Source: Nocardia terrae
Lineage (GTDB): Bacteria; Actinomycetota; Actinomycetes; Mycobacteriales; Mycobacteriaceae
DNA: 64,000 nt
Assembly (NCBI RefSeq): GCF_009760405.1
Contig: NZ_WRPP01000006.1
Location: 579,230-643,229 of the forward strand
Direction: 5' to 3'
The notes under the pieces were generated by a model, which saw nothing but the letters and a program-made list of their open reading frames with translations, did no database searches and was not told where the DNA came from. Below, piece by piece: positions 53,577-60,414 of this stretch. The first letter of the stretch is position 1. Each line of letters begins with the position of its first letter. Made by a program: the position numbers and the translations under genes.

Positions 53577-53987
53577 GTGCCCTCATCAATCTCCGCTGAC
53601 CTCGATAAGCGACTGACCGGCAATATCACGTCGGCAGTGCTGGGCATGATGGAAGAGTCCGAGGAGTCGGCCGAGGTGGCAATTTCGCTTCGGCATGGAA
53701 TCGACGTCAAGTTGAGTACCGACCAACGGTCCGAGGTCGCACCGAGCGACGAGTTGAAATCCGCCGTGCGTGAGCTGGCCGCGGCCCACCGCCAGCGCCG
53801 GACCAGCCTGACCGGTGCGAAGTTCAGCTTCCAGAGGGGCCCTGGCTATTTGGCCTCCGACGGTTTCTACACCTACCGCTGGTACCGAATGGTGGGGCTT
53901 CTGCTGCGAAACGCTGTTCCGCTAACCCGAGCGATCGTCCGCACCCGCCTGGCACGCATCAAGTCCCGCCGGCCTCAAACGCACTGA
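53577..53987 (+). CDS. Hypothetical protein, positively charged C-terminus
   Basis: This 136-residue protein with GTG start is of unknown family. Residues 1-85 are soluble with an alpha/beta look (ISADLDKRLTGNITSAVLG, AVRELAAAHRQRRTS). The C-terminal ~45 residues are Arg-rich and partly hydrophobic (YRWYRMVGLLLRNAVPLTR). The stop codon lies inside the first copy of the intergenic repeat, so the last few codons (QTH) belong to the repeat. Confidence 0.5.
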   Translation: MPSSISADLDKRLTGNITSAVLGMMEESEESAEVAISLRHGIDVKLSTDQRSEVAPSDELKSAVRELAAAHRQRRTSLTGAKFSFQRGPGYLASDGFYTYRWYRMVGLLLRNAVPLTRAIVRTRLARIKSRRPQTH

Positions 53988-54170
53988 CTATGCCGCGAGG
54001 CGCGCTGATCGAACCGGCGGCCAGCGGGGCGGGGCGGAAGATCAAGTGGCGGTGTCGATCTGACGTCGTCTGAACGTCCTGCACTGCCGCGAGGCGCGCT
54101 GATCGAAGCGGACAACGCCTCGGGGCGGAAGATCAAGTGGCGGTGTCGGTCCGAGGTCCGGCGAAACGTC
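53977..54170 (+). repeat. Two tandem copies of the island intergenic repeat
   Basis: Two ~93-bp units follow each other. Identical blocks are TGCCGCGAGGCGCGCTGATC (53991 and 54085) and the 27-bp block beginning GGGGCGGAAGATCAAGTGG (54031-54057 and 54122-54148). Between the blocks they differ. They fill the gap before the GntR gene. Other copies at 48.35, 50.25, 52.24, 53.45 and 55.05 kb are shorter or more degenerate. Confidence 0.75.
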
Positions 54171-54220
54171 CGGCACGGCCGATGTCCGGGCAATTCAACC
54201 AGTGCGATCCTTTATTAATA

Positions 54221-54239
54221 GTGCTAGTTTCATTAGCAC
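54221..54239. promoter_or_regulatory. Probable GntR operator overlapping promoter
   Basis: GTGCTA at 54221-54226 and TAGCAC at 54234-54239 form an inverted repeat directly before the GntR start codon, with the AT-rich TTTATTAATAG just upstream. The position suggests autorepression by the GntR protein encoded next. Confidence 0.55.
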
Positions 54240-54240
54240 C

Positions 54241-54588
54241 ATGCTGTGGCATATCGAACCAACCTCCCGGGTCTCACTGCAAGACCAGATCGCAGCCTGC
54301 GTTCGGCGTGCGGTCACCACCCGGGAGCTGATGGTCAACGAACAGCTACCCCCCGCAGCGGAATTGGCTGAGGCGCTGTCGGTCGACCGCAATACCGTCC
54401 TTGCCGCGTATCGGCGACTCCGAGAGGAAGGGGTCGTGGACTTTCGGCGCGGACGTGGCGTTCGTGTCACTGCGACCGCACCGACCTCGGCCCCAGTGGA
54501 GCAGGCGGCTCGTCAGCTGATCGAGTCTGCGCACGCCAACGGTTACAGCAAGGCCGAGATACTCGGTTTGATCGAGGAGTTGATGTGA
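54241..54588 (+). CDS. GntR/YtrA-family regulator
   Basis: This 115-residue protein from ATG 54241 has a GntR winged helix: VSLQDQIAACVRRAVTTRELMVNEQLPPAAELAEALSVDRNTVLAAYRRLREEGVVDFRRGRGVRV. The short C-terminal helix (about 40 residues) marks the YtrA subfamily, whose members sit in operons with ABC transporters or membrane proteins. It overlaps the next gene by one base (TGATG at 54586-54590), so the two are coupled. The frame is also open upstream, but that start would lie in the operator. Confidence 0.85.
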   Translation: MLWHIEPTSRVSLQDQIAACVRRAVTTRELMVNEQLPPAAELAEALSVDRNTVLAAYRRLREEGVVDFRRGRGVRVTATAPTSAPVEQAARQLIESAHANGYSKAEILGLIEELM

Positions 54589-55040
54589 TGTCCCCCGCGA
54601 CGGTCTACACCTGCCGCGTCACCAACTGGCCGATGTTCCGGTTGAACGTCATCGTTCTCGTTGCCCTGGGCAGCGTCTACTGGACAGGAACCGGGCCATG
54701 GTGGGGGTTTGCCCTCCTAACTCTCAGCCTGTTGCTCAATCTCGTTCTGGCCGTGGTCGCGATCAGCCAGCGTGTGACCGCGGGGCCCAGCGGTCTGACG
54801 GTGAGTCTTGGCCCTTTGGGCCTACCGCGCATCAAAGTTGCCAGCGCAAAGATCTCCCACGCGGAGATGATCACCTCGACAACGGCCCGGTCAGGTTTGC
54901 CCTGGACCCCGAAGCGCGGCTGGCTGCTGACCCCGAAAACTGGCCCTGCGCTGCGTGTGTGGTTGGCCAGTGGCCGTACCCTCACCATCTCGATGCCAGA
55001 ACCGGCCGCCGCACTCTGGGCAATGGGTGTCGCGCCGTAG
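54588..55040 (+). CDS. Membrane protein of GntR operon
   Basis: This 150-residue protein from ATG 54588 has two hydrophobic spans at the start (FRLNVIVLVALGSVYW and WWGFALLTLSLLLNLVLAVVAI) and a soluble C-terminal domain (VTAGPSGLTVSLGPLGLPRIKV, KRGWLLTPKTGPALRVWLASGRTLTISM) that looks like a bPH2-type beta barrel. It is coupled to the GntR regulator and may be its only target. Function is unknown. Confidence 0.6.
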   Translation: MSPATVYTCRVTNWPMFRLNVIVLVALGSVYWTGTGPWWGFALLTLSLLLNLVLAVVAISQRVTAGPSGLTVSLGPLGLPRIKVASAKISHAEMITSTTARSGLPWTPKRGWLLTPKTGPALRVWLASGRTLTISMPEPAAALWAMGVAP

Positions 55041-55812
55041 ACGTGCGCTAAACGCACTCATCTGCCGCTGACCGCTCGTCGAAACGGCTGGCTCGGCACC
55101 TCGGTTGATCAACGAGCATTCGACGTCTTAGGGGCACACCCGCGGCCAGGCGGCCATGCGGTTCGAGTGGTACACCACCGGGTCTCGCTGGTGTGCCACC
55201 TTCACGGGAAGCCGACCTGCGCACACAACGAAGGTATGACCGACAACGACCTACCCAGGATCCACCGCCCCGGGCTTGCTACCGCCCCGGGCTTGCTGCA
55301 ACCGCCGACATGAGCCGCTGAACGCGGAGTTCGAGATCGTGATCGCCGACGGCCTTAAGGGCGAGATGCTCACACGACGCCAAGTCGAGGTCCTGTGGGA
55401 GATCACCAGATGGCAGGTATCGCGCCAGAAATAGCCAGCCCGACTCCGCGGAGCACCTGAACCTACTAGGAAGTCGCGCCGCCGCCGACCTCCTGGCGCT
55501 TGCCGCTGCTCAGGTCGAAATCGGCTCCGACCTCCAGCTTGCCCGCAAGAAGATGCTGGTCAGTCCTGTTTCCATCCATGTCGTACCTCGCCGGGGTGCG
55601 AACCTGCGACATGTCCGACGTGGTCAGCGATCGGGACCGTGGAACGGGTGGACAGATTCGACCCCACCCAAAACTATCCCAAACTTTCAGGGTGACCGGG
55701 GGTGATCCGGAGTGACCTGGCGTGCGGCGCGATTCAGCATCGCCGCAGGTAGGGGTACCAGTCGGTGTCATGCGTGACCGTCCGTGAAGCCAAGAACATC
55801 CCGAACCCTTAA
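55041..55812. other. 772-bp region without a clear gene at the island's right end
   Basis: A degenerate island repeat lies at about 55050-55095. A 17-bp tandem duplication (ACCGCCCCGGGCTTGCT at 55264-55280 and 55281-55297) follows. An open stretch around 55316-55435 reads LNAEFEIVIADGLKGEMLT and onward to a TAG and could be a decayed gene fragment. The last ~100 bp before attR show no recognisable feature. Confidence 0.45.
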
Positions 55813-55847
55813 CGGCAGGTTTCTGGTTCGAGTCCAGATGGGGGAGC
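55813..55847 (+). repeat. attR: 35-bp tRNA-Asn 3' end repeat
   Basis: This is an exact copy of the tRNA-Asn 3' end (34665-34699), without the rest of the tRNA. It marks the right border of the island. The bases before it (CCCTTAA) resemble the tRNA anticodon-loop sequence but are not identical, so the shared core ends here. A strong terminator follows. Confidence 0.93.
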
Positions 55848-55851
55848 TTCG

Positions 55852-55893
55852 AAAAGCCTTCGGCCGCAGAGAATTCTGCGGCCGAAGGCTTTT
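55852..55893 (+). terminator. Rho-independent terminator, probably the original tRNA-Asn terminator
   Basis: A perfect 19-bp inverted repeat (55852-55870 and 55875-55893, arm AAAAGCCTTCGGCCGCAGA) with a 4-base loop ends in a T run. Directly after attR, it is most likely the terminator that followed the tRNA before the island inserted. Confidence 0.9.
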
Positions 55894-55925
55894 TGCGTTT
55901 CAAGGTCGAATCGCCCCGGATATCG

Positions 55926-55958
55926 ATATAACTGTACTTATAAGAAGTATAGTTATAT
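55926..55958. promoter_or_regulatory. AT-rich palindrome upstream of ATPase gene
   Basis: Arms ATATAACTGTACTT (55926-55939) and AAGTATAGTTATAT (55945-55958) pair at 13 of 14 positions around ATAAG. It ends 2 bp before the ATG and covers the Shine-Dalgarno position, so it may be an operator and the mRNA may be nearly leaderless. Such AT-rich DNA is unusual in this GC-rich window. Confidence 0.7.
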
Positions 55959-55960
55959 CC

Positions 55961-57445
55961 ATGGCAGACATCCTGAAGCCGGACCGCGTATTCGACCGCG
56001 ACCGCGAGTGGGACGGGCTGGTGCGGTTCGCGACGTCGCCGAGTCAGGATGTGCGGCTGGGGATAGTCAGCGGTCGGCGGCGGCAGGGAAAGACCTTCTT
56101 GTTGGATGCGCTGGCCGACGCGGTGGGAGGCTTCTTCTTCACCGCGACCGATGCGACCGAGATCGAGGCGCTCGAGGGGTTCGGTGCTGCGGTGGCAGCG
56201 TTTTCGGGTGGGGGTCGGTATGCGTTTCACGACTGGGACGAGGCCCTCGAGCGGTTGTTCGCGGTCGTGGGAGACGGACTGATCGTCATCGATGAGTTTC
56301 CGTATCTGACCAAGGCCAGTCCATCGCTACCGTCGGTGTTGCAGCGCGCGCTCGACCCCCGCGGTTATGCGAGGAGGGCCGGTTCGAAGGTGCTGCTGTG
56401 CGGTTCGGCGATGTCGGTCGTGGGGCGATTGCTGGCCGGCAGCGCGCCGTTGCGCGGGCGAGCGAGTTTGGAGTTGATCGTCAAACCTCTCGAATACCGT
56501 GAGGCGGCACGGTTCTGGGGGATCGACGATCCGCGGTTGGCGGTACTGGTTCACGCGATCGTCGGAGGGACACCGGCCTACCGACGCGAATTCGTGGCGG
56601 GCGATGCTCCGGAGTCACTGGAGGACTTCGACGCTTGGGTACTACGAACTGTGCTCAATCCACAGGTGCCGTTGTTCCGCGAGGCAAGGTATCTGCTGGC
56701 GGAAGAGAGCGAGATTCGCGACGTGGCGCTGTACCACGCGGTTCTGGGAGCGATCGCGGGCGGGCACACGACACGCGGCGGCATCGCGAACACCATCGGC
56801 CGCAGCTCAACCGATCTCGCGCACCCGCTGTCGGTGCTCGAGGATGCCCAGTTGGTCATTCGTGAGGCTGATCCTTTCAACCGAGGAAAATCGGTGTACC
56901 GGGTGGCTGAGCCGCTGATCGTGTTCTACGAGGCAATCATGCGGAGGGAGTGGACTCGGCTCGAGCGCGGCAACACCGAAGCGGCATGGCGCAACTCGCG
57001 TGCGACCTTCCTCTCACGGGTCGTCGGCCCCCACTTCGAGGGCATCTGCCGAGACTGGGCGATGTCGGTAGGCCCGGAGGTCTTCGGCGATCTTCCCAGC
57101 CAAGTGGCCTCCGCGACGATCAACGACCCTCGTGACAAGAAGCAGATCCAAATAGACGTCGCCGTTCTGGCGCCCGAGGAGACCGATCAACCGCGACGCA
57201 TCCTGTCCCTGGGTGAGGCCAAGTGGGACCGCACGATGACGATCGGCCATGTCGACCGCCTGCGTCGCGCACGAGAATTGCTGTCGGCCAAGGGGTATGA
57301 CACCAGCCAAACGGTCCTGACCTGTTACAGCGGGTCTGGATTCGACGAGAACCTAATGGCTGCGGGTGCGAGGCCCAGGCAGCCGGGGACCGACGCAGAC
57401 AGCCCGATGCTGGTCGACCTGAACACGCTTTACTCAGAGATGTGA
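55961..57445 (+). CDS. AAA ATPase of the archaeal-type DUF234/AAA_14 group
   Basis: This 494-residue protein from ATG 55961 has Walker A VSGRRRQGKTFLLD and Walker B LIVIDEFPYLT. Sensor-like and arginine-finger elements are LLCGSAMSVVGRLLAG and LVHAIVGGTPAYRREF. A winged helix follows (TTRGGIANTIGRSSTDLAHPLSVLEDAQLV), then a C-terminal DUF234-type nuclease-like domain with GPHFEGICRDW and ILSLGEAKWDR, which includes a Glu-x-Lys of the PD-(D/E)XK kind. These ATPases are linked to mobile elements and defence, with unclear function. It lies just outside attR behind an AT-rich palindrome. Confidence 0.85.
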   Translation: MADILKPDRVFDRDREWDGLVRFATSPSQDVRLGIVSGRRRQGKTFLLDALADAVGGFFFTATDATEIEALEGFGAAVAAFSGGGRYAFHDWDEALERLFAVVGDGLIVIDEFPYLTKASPSLPSVLQRALDPRGYARRAGSKVLLCGSAMSVVGRLLAGSAPLRGRASLELIVKPLEYREAARFWGIDDPRLAVLVHAIVGGTPAYRREFVAGDAPESLEDFDAWVLRTVLNPQVPLFREARYLLAEESEIRDVALYHAVLGAIAGGHTTRGGIANTIGRSSTDLAHPLSVLEDAQLVIREADPFNRGKSVYRVAEPLIVFYEAIMRREWTRLERGNTEAAWRNSRATFLSRVVGPHFEGICRDWAMSVGPEVFGDLPSQVASATINDPRDKKQIQIDVAVLAPEETDQPRRILSLGEAKWDRTMTIGHVDRLRRARELLSAKGYDTSQTVLTCYSGSGFDENLMAAGARPRQPGTDADSPMLVDLNTLYSEM

Positions 57446-57749
57446 CACGGCTCGATATCGGCCTGCGTGAACCGCATCTCCACCGCTTGGTGGTAATGGA
57501 GCGCGGAGCGTTCGAACAGCTTGGCGGTAGCCAGCGCACCGTACAGCCCCATCCCAACGATAGGGGATCGTCACCATGGGGGCGGATCTCTCCAAACCCC
57601 GCTGGCGCGAGGAAGCCAAATGCTGCTGCCGAAAGTATGAGAATCATGTTCAAATGTACGGCGCCTTGGGTTTCGCAGTGCATCTGACCTGACCCCCCTG
57701 AGTTCGGTCGCTTTGCGGCCCACGTAATGGGCAGGAAGGCTCGAAGACC
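57446..57749. other. 304-bp gap without recognisable gene
   Basis: Neither strand shows a convincing coding frame or strong hairpin. An AT-rich portion around 57635-57660 (ATGAGAATCATGTTCAAATG) may be promoter-like. The gap ends at the IS3 remnant. Confidence 0.4.
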
Positions 57750-58220
57750 ATGGCGACACGTAAAGGCTCACCCCTGAGCAGGTCGTGCGCACCCTGAGCG
57801 AGGCCACCTACTACCGCTGGCGCAACCAGTTCGGCGGCCTGAAGGCCGACGACACCAAACGGCTCAAGGACCTCGAACGCGAAAACTCCACCCTGAAAAG
57901 GCTTCTCGCCGAAGCCGAGCTGGAAAAGGCGGCGCTGAAGGAGATCGCCAAGGAACTTCTAGACCCGGATAGACCCGGAACGCCGGCGGGCGGCTGTGGC
58001 GTATCTGATACGCCTGCTCGAGGTGAGCGAGCGGTTCGCCTGCCGGGTCACCGGCCAACACCGAAGCACCCAGCGCCGCCCTCCGATCGCGCGGATGCCC
58101 GCCGATCCTGATGCAGCACTGCGTGATTGACTGCGAACATGGGCGCACAACCGTCCGCGGCAGGGATTCCGGCGCGCGCACCACGAAGCCCGCGGCGAGG
58201 GCTGGGTGGTCGACTCGGCT
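57750..58220 (+). pseudogene. IS3-family transposase remnant (orfA and orfB fragments)
   Basis: An orfA start (ATGGCGACACGTAAAGG) is followed out of frame by LTPEQVVRTL and then directly by SEATYYRWRNQFGGLKADD and KRLKDLERENSTLKRLLAEAELEKAALKEIAKE. The usual ~20-residue stretch between VVR..L and SEATYY is missing, so an internal deletion has occurred. orfB begins in another frame near 57966 (ERRRAAVAYLIRLLEVSERFACRV) and carries RSTQRRPPIARMPADPDAALRD and GEGWVVDS, then breaks off. The element is inactive. Confidence 0.8.
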
Positions 58221-58596
58221 AGGCGTCCCGGGCGGCGGGCTCCTTCAGGAATCGGATTGCTTGGCTGATCTGGTTCGAGTCAGGGGTCGCCGAGACGAAG
58301 TCCTGTCGTCGGATATGGGTGAGGAATTTCGGGTCCAACGGCGTTCCGTGTGTCTCCAGGTAGTAGTAGATCCCCGTGAACCACACCCATGCGCCGTCGG
58401 TCCGATAGATCGTCGGGACGACCCGCCCACGGCCGGGATCGAGAAGATCGACCCCTTTGCGCTGAGTCCACATCACGGGCCCACCGCCATCGATGAACCG
58501 TTTGATGAGTGCGACCTCGCCGGGATCGACATTCCCGGAGTGAAGAATTCGCTCACCCGACGGGGTGATGCCTCGAAATGGACTGGCCAACTGCAT
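58219..58596 (-). CDS. Hypothetical protein
   Basis: This 125-residue protein from ATG 58596 starts MQLASPFRGITPSGERILHS and contains GGGPVMWTQRKGVDLLDPGRG, IYRTDGAWVWFTGIYYYLE and FVSATPDSNQISQAIRFL. The frame is open further upstream to 58710, but that would overlap the divergent gene. I do not recognise the family. The protein is soluble and aromatic-rich, with no signal peptide. An 85-bp divergent gap separates it from the next gene, suggesting shared regulation. Confidence 0.6.
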   Translation of the reverse strand: MQLASPFRGITPSGERILHSGNVDPGEVALIKRFIDGGGPVMWTQRKGVDLLDPGRGRVVPTIYRTDGAWVWFTGIYYYLETHGTPLDPKFLTHIRRQDFVSATPDSNQISQAIRFLKEPAARDA

Positions 58597-58681
58597 ATCC
58601 GATACCTTGCCTCGTTGGTGGCGTGCGGCGTTGTCGTGACAGCTGTACCACTGCACCTCTGCGAGCGTGACGGGAGAAACG

Positions 58682-59050
58682 ATGAATAGCACCGCAGGAT
58701 CGGCGACCACCCTGTGGCGTCCTACAGGTCCGGAGGAGCTGGAGTTGGTGGCGGCGTCCGGCTGGCGCGAGTGGCCGCCGCGGCTACCCGATCAGCCGAT
58801 TTTCTATCCGGTTCTCACTGAGGAATACGCGATCATGATCGCCCGCGACTGGAACGTCCCGGCCTCCGGCGCGGGTTTCGTGACCCGCTTCGATGTCGAG
58901 ACCGCGTTCCTGGATCGCTATGAGGTCCATCAGGTCGGTGGCCGTGAGATCCTCGAATACTGGATCCCTGCAGAGGAACTGACAGAATTCAACGCCCACA
59001 TCGTCGGAGAGATTACGGTCGTTCACCAGTTCTCTCGGGGCGAGGGCTGA
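58682..59050 (+). CDS. Conserved actinobacterial protein of unknown function
   Basis: This 122-residue protein from ATG 58682 (GGAGAAAC upstream) contains TLWRPTGPEELELVAASGWREWPPRLPDQPIFYPVL, IARDWNVPASGAGFVTRFDVE and EYWIPAEELTEFNAHIVGEI. I have seen this pattern labelled ADP-ribosylation/crystallin J1 in actinobacterial genomes, but no ADP-ribosylglycohydrolase motif is visible, so that name should not be taken as a function. It is divergent from the hypothetical gene on its left. Confidence 0.7.
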   Translation: MNSTAGSATTLWRPTGPEELELVAASGWREWPPRLPDQPIFYPVLTEEYAIMIARDWNVPASGAGFVTRFDVETAFLDRYEVHQVGGREILEYWIPAEELTEFNAHIVGEITVVHQFSRGEG

Positions 59051-59365
59051 GTTGATCATCAAGAAGTAGTCGCTCGGGTTCTGCGCGAGCCATGATCGCG
59101 GCTGCTGTCCCGCGTTCATTCTCAGCGGGCGCGCGATTGCTCGTGAATATCATTGCGATCAGGTCTGTGAGATCCGCCTCCATCCAGTAGGAGGCCACGG
59201 TCGGCGGTGTGTAGGAACGGATTTCGTGCTTCTGCTCGCCTTTGTGAGCTCGCGCGGGCACGGCATCGTCGACCAGTACAGCGAGGCCAGGATGAAACGT
59301 AGGGCCTCGGCCTTGATAATCCACGCACCGCCGGTGCGGCCTTCAAGGGCGACGTTCTCAGGAAT
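59051..59365. other. 315-bp gap, no supported gene
   Basis: A minus-strand frame spans 59013-59324 and contains KHEIRSYTPPTVASYWMEAD and TDLIAMIFTSNRAP, which may be a decayed gene, but it overlaps the preceding gene and has no clear start. Nothing else is recognisable. Confidence 0.4.
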
Positions 59366-59563
59366 CTAGGCTTCCCGCACGGGGTCCACGTCGAGTGGCC
59401 CTTTGCACACCGCGAATCGGACCATGCCCGACAGCATCGACCGCGCCTTCAACATTGACGCGCGCCCATGCTCGTCGGCCACCGAGTCCGGGAAGTCCTC
59501 TGCGGTCGCTGTTTTGAATACGTCGTGCCTGATCCGGCGGTACCCATACGCTTTGGTGAGCAT
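59366..59563 (-). pseudogene. Tyrosine recombinase fragment (core-binding domain)
   Basis: This fragment of about 65 residues reads TATAEDFPDSVADEHGRASML and KARSMLSGMVRFAVCKGPLDVDPVREA. The second part is the SAM-like core-binding helix pair that precedes the catalytic domain in phage integrases (LSGMxxxAVxxGxLxxNPV). The catalytic domain is missing. Together with the excisionase-like remnant upstream, it marks an old, decayed integration. Confidence 0.65.
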
Positions 59564-59617
59564 CCGGTCAGCGTCACGGCACCTGGTACGCCTAACGGGC
59601 GAGGCGGGCGGCCGGTC

Positions 59618-59902
59618 TTAGCCATCATGAGGGTCTCGACCTTCGTCGGTCTGCATCGTCTCCATCGCCGCGTGCAAGGCCTGGATATTCCAGAGATAGC
59701 GGCGGCCTCGACGCTTTTGTTTCGGTAGGTCGAAGGGCGCGTTGCCGTCGCGATGCCATCTCCGGAGGACTTCGCGATGGGTATATACGAGCGATACCGT
59801 AACGCGTATATACGCTATGGATATCCAACTGGAGCGAAGCTGGAACGAACGGGCCTTTCCGCTTCCCTGGGCCCGGATAACTGAAGGTTCGGGCAGAACC
59901 AT
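59618..59902 (-). pseudogene. Excisionase-like HTH remnant
   Basis: The C-terminal part of this frame (YTHREVLRRWHRDGNAPFDL followed by PKQKRRGRRYLWNIQALHAAMETM) matches the MerR/AlpA-like helix-turn-helix of excisionases. The upstream part of the frame is unconvincing and no good start codon lies just before the HTH, so the start is unclear or lost. It lies upstream of the integrase fragment on the same strand, in the order expected for an old element. Confidence 0.55.
59781..59815. promoter_or_regulatory. Two tandem GTATATAC palindromes
   Basis: GTATATACG at 59781-59789 and CGTATATAC at 59805-59813 are inverted copies of each other, and the second lies in a 12-bp perfect palindrome (GCGTATATACGC, 59804-59815). 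The copies are 25 bp apart, roughly two helical turns plus a few bases. They lie at the 5' part of the excisionase-like frame and look like a pair of operator half-sites. Confidence 0.55.
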
Positions 59903-59994
59903 AAAGAATGGAAGTTAGGACGTTGTCAGCCGCGCCCGGTATGTGGTGGGGCGGATCAGTTGTGGGCGATAAATTGTGGCCAGCGATAACCTCT

Positions 59995-60414
59995 CTATTT
60001 AGGAGGATATGTCGCTGCGACGGATGACTCGTGGGCGGCGAATTTTTCATCCCGCTCCCGCTGATAGAAATCATGCGGGATGAGGGCGTCTTCTGCTTCG
60101 TAGAATGTGTTCATGTTGTGGTCGATGACGTACATGTCGGGCTGTCCGTTCGAGTCGAAGAATTTGCGCGTCTCCCCGGTGAGTTTGTTGGGGTAGCTGT
60201 TGAACTTCTCGAAGATTCCCGGATCGATTTTCGCATAGTCGGCGACTATGCTCGCTTCGTCGACGTTTGGATTGTAATGAGGTTCGGTGGACGGTCGTGC
60301 GGAGGTGCTGGCAGCTTGGTGGGAAGATGTCCCGTCCGAGCATGCGGTGGCAGGGAGAGCCGCTCCGAGCGCCACCGCGAGTATCGAAATCGTCTTGACA
60401 GCGATCCGTCTCAT
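59995..60414 (-). CDS. Lipoprotein of effector cassette B
   Basis: This 139-residue protein has a signal peptide and lipobox-like LGAALPATAC, a Ser/Thr/Pro-rich linker, and a C-terminal domain of about 85 residues: IVADYAKIDPGIFEKFN, RKFFDSNGQPDMYVIDHN and ALIPHDFYQRERDEKFA. That domain closely matches the C-terminus of the large effector encoded just upstream (18 of 42 residues identical by eye over the FFDS segment). It overlaps that gene by 4 bp (ATGA at 60411-60414). An immunity-like or decoy role is inferred. Confidence 0.75.
   Translation of the reverse strand: MRRIAVKTISILAVALGAALPATACSDGTSSHQAASTSARPSTEPHYNPNVDEASIVADYAKIDPGIFEKFNSYPNKLTGETRKFFDSNGQPDMYVIDHNMNTFYEAEDALIPHDFYQRERDEKFAAHESSVAATYPPK

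Larger units (their letters stand above)
34665..55847. mobile_element. Integrative genomic island in tRNA-Asn (~21.2 kb)
   Basis: The element is bounded by exact 35-bp direct repeats of the tRNA-Asn 3' end and carries an integrase and excisionase at its left border. No replication initiator, FtsK/Tra ATPase, relaxase or phage structural gene was recognised, so it is probably a non-conjugative island that depends on other elements to move. Cargo includes ESX-like effector operons, immunity-type proteins, a second recombinase, small regulators and many unknown genes. Base composition looks lower in GC than the NRPS region, with AT-rich gaps, which fits transfer. A dispersed intergenic repeat family lies in its right half. 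Confidence 0.88.

Noticed and set aside
55264..55297. 17-bp tandem duplication considered as a CRISPR-like or att repeat
   Set aside because: Only two directly adjacent copies with no spacer; best seen as a simple duplication.
34665..55847. The island as a prophage or self-transmissible AICE
   Set aside because: No capsid, tail, terminase, replication initiator or FtsK/TraB-like gene was recognised, so it is called a genomic island only.
55466..56230. A minus-strand frame crossing the island right border
   Set aside because: It runs through attR, the terminator and the start of the ATPase, so it cannot be a real gene.
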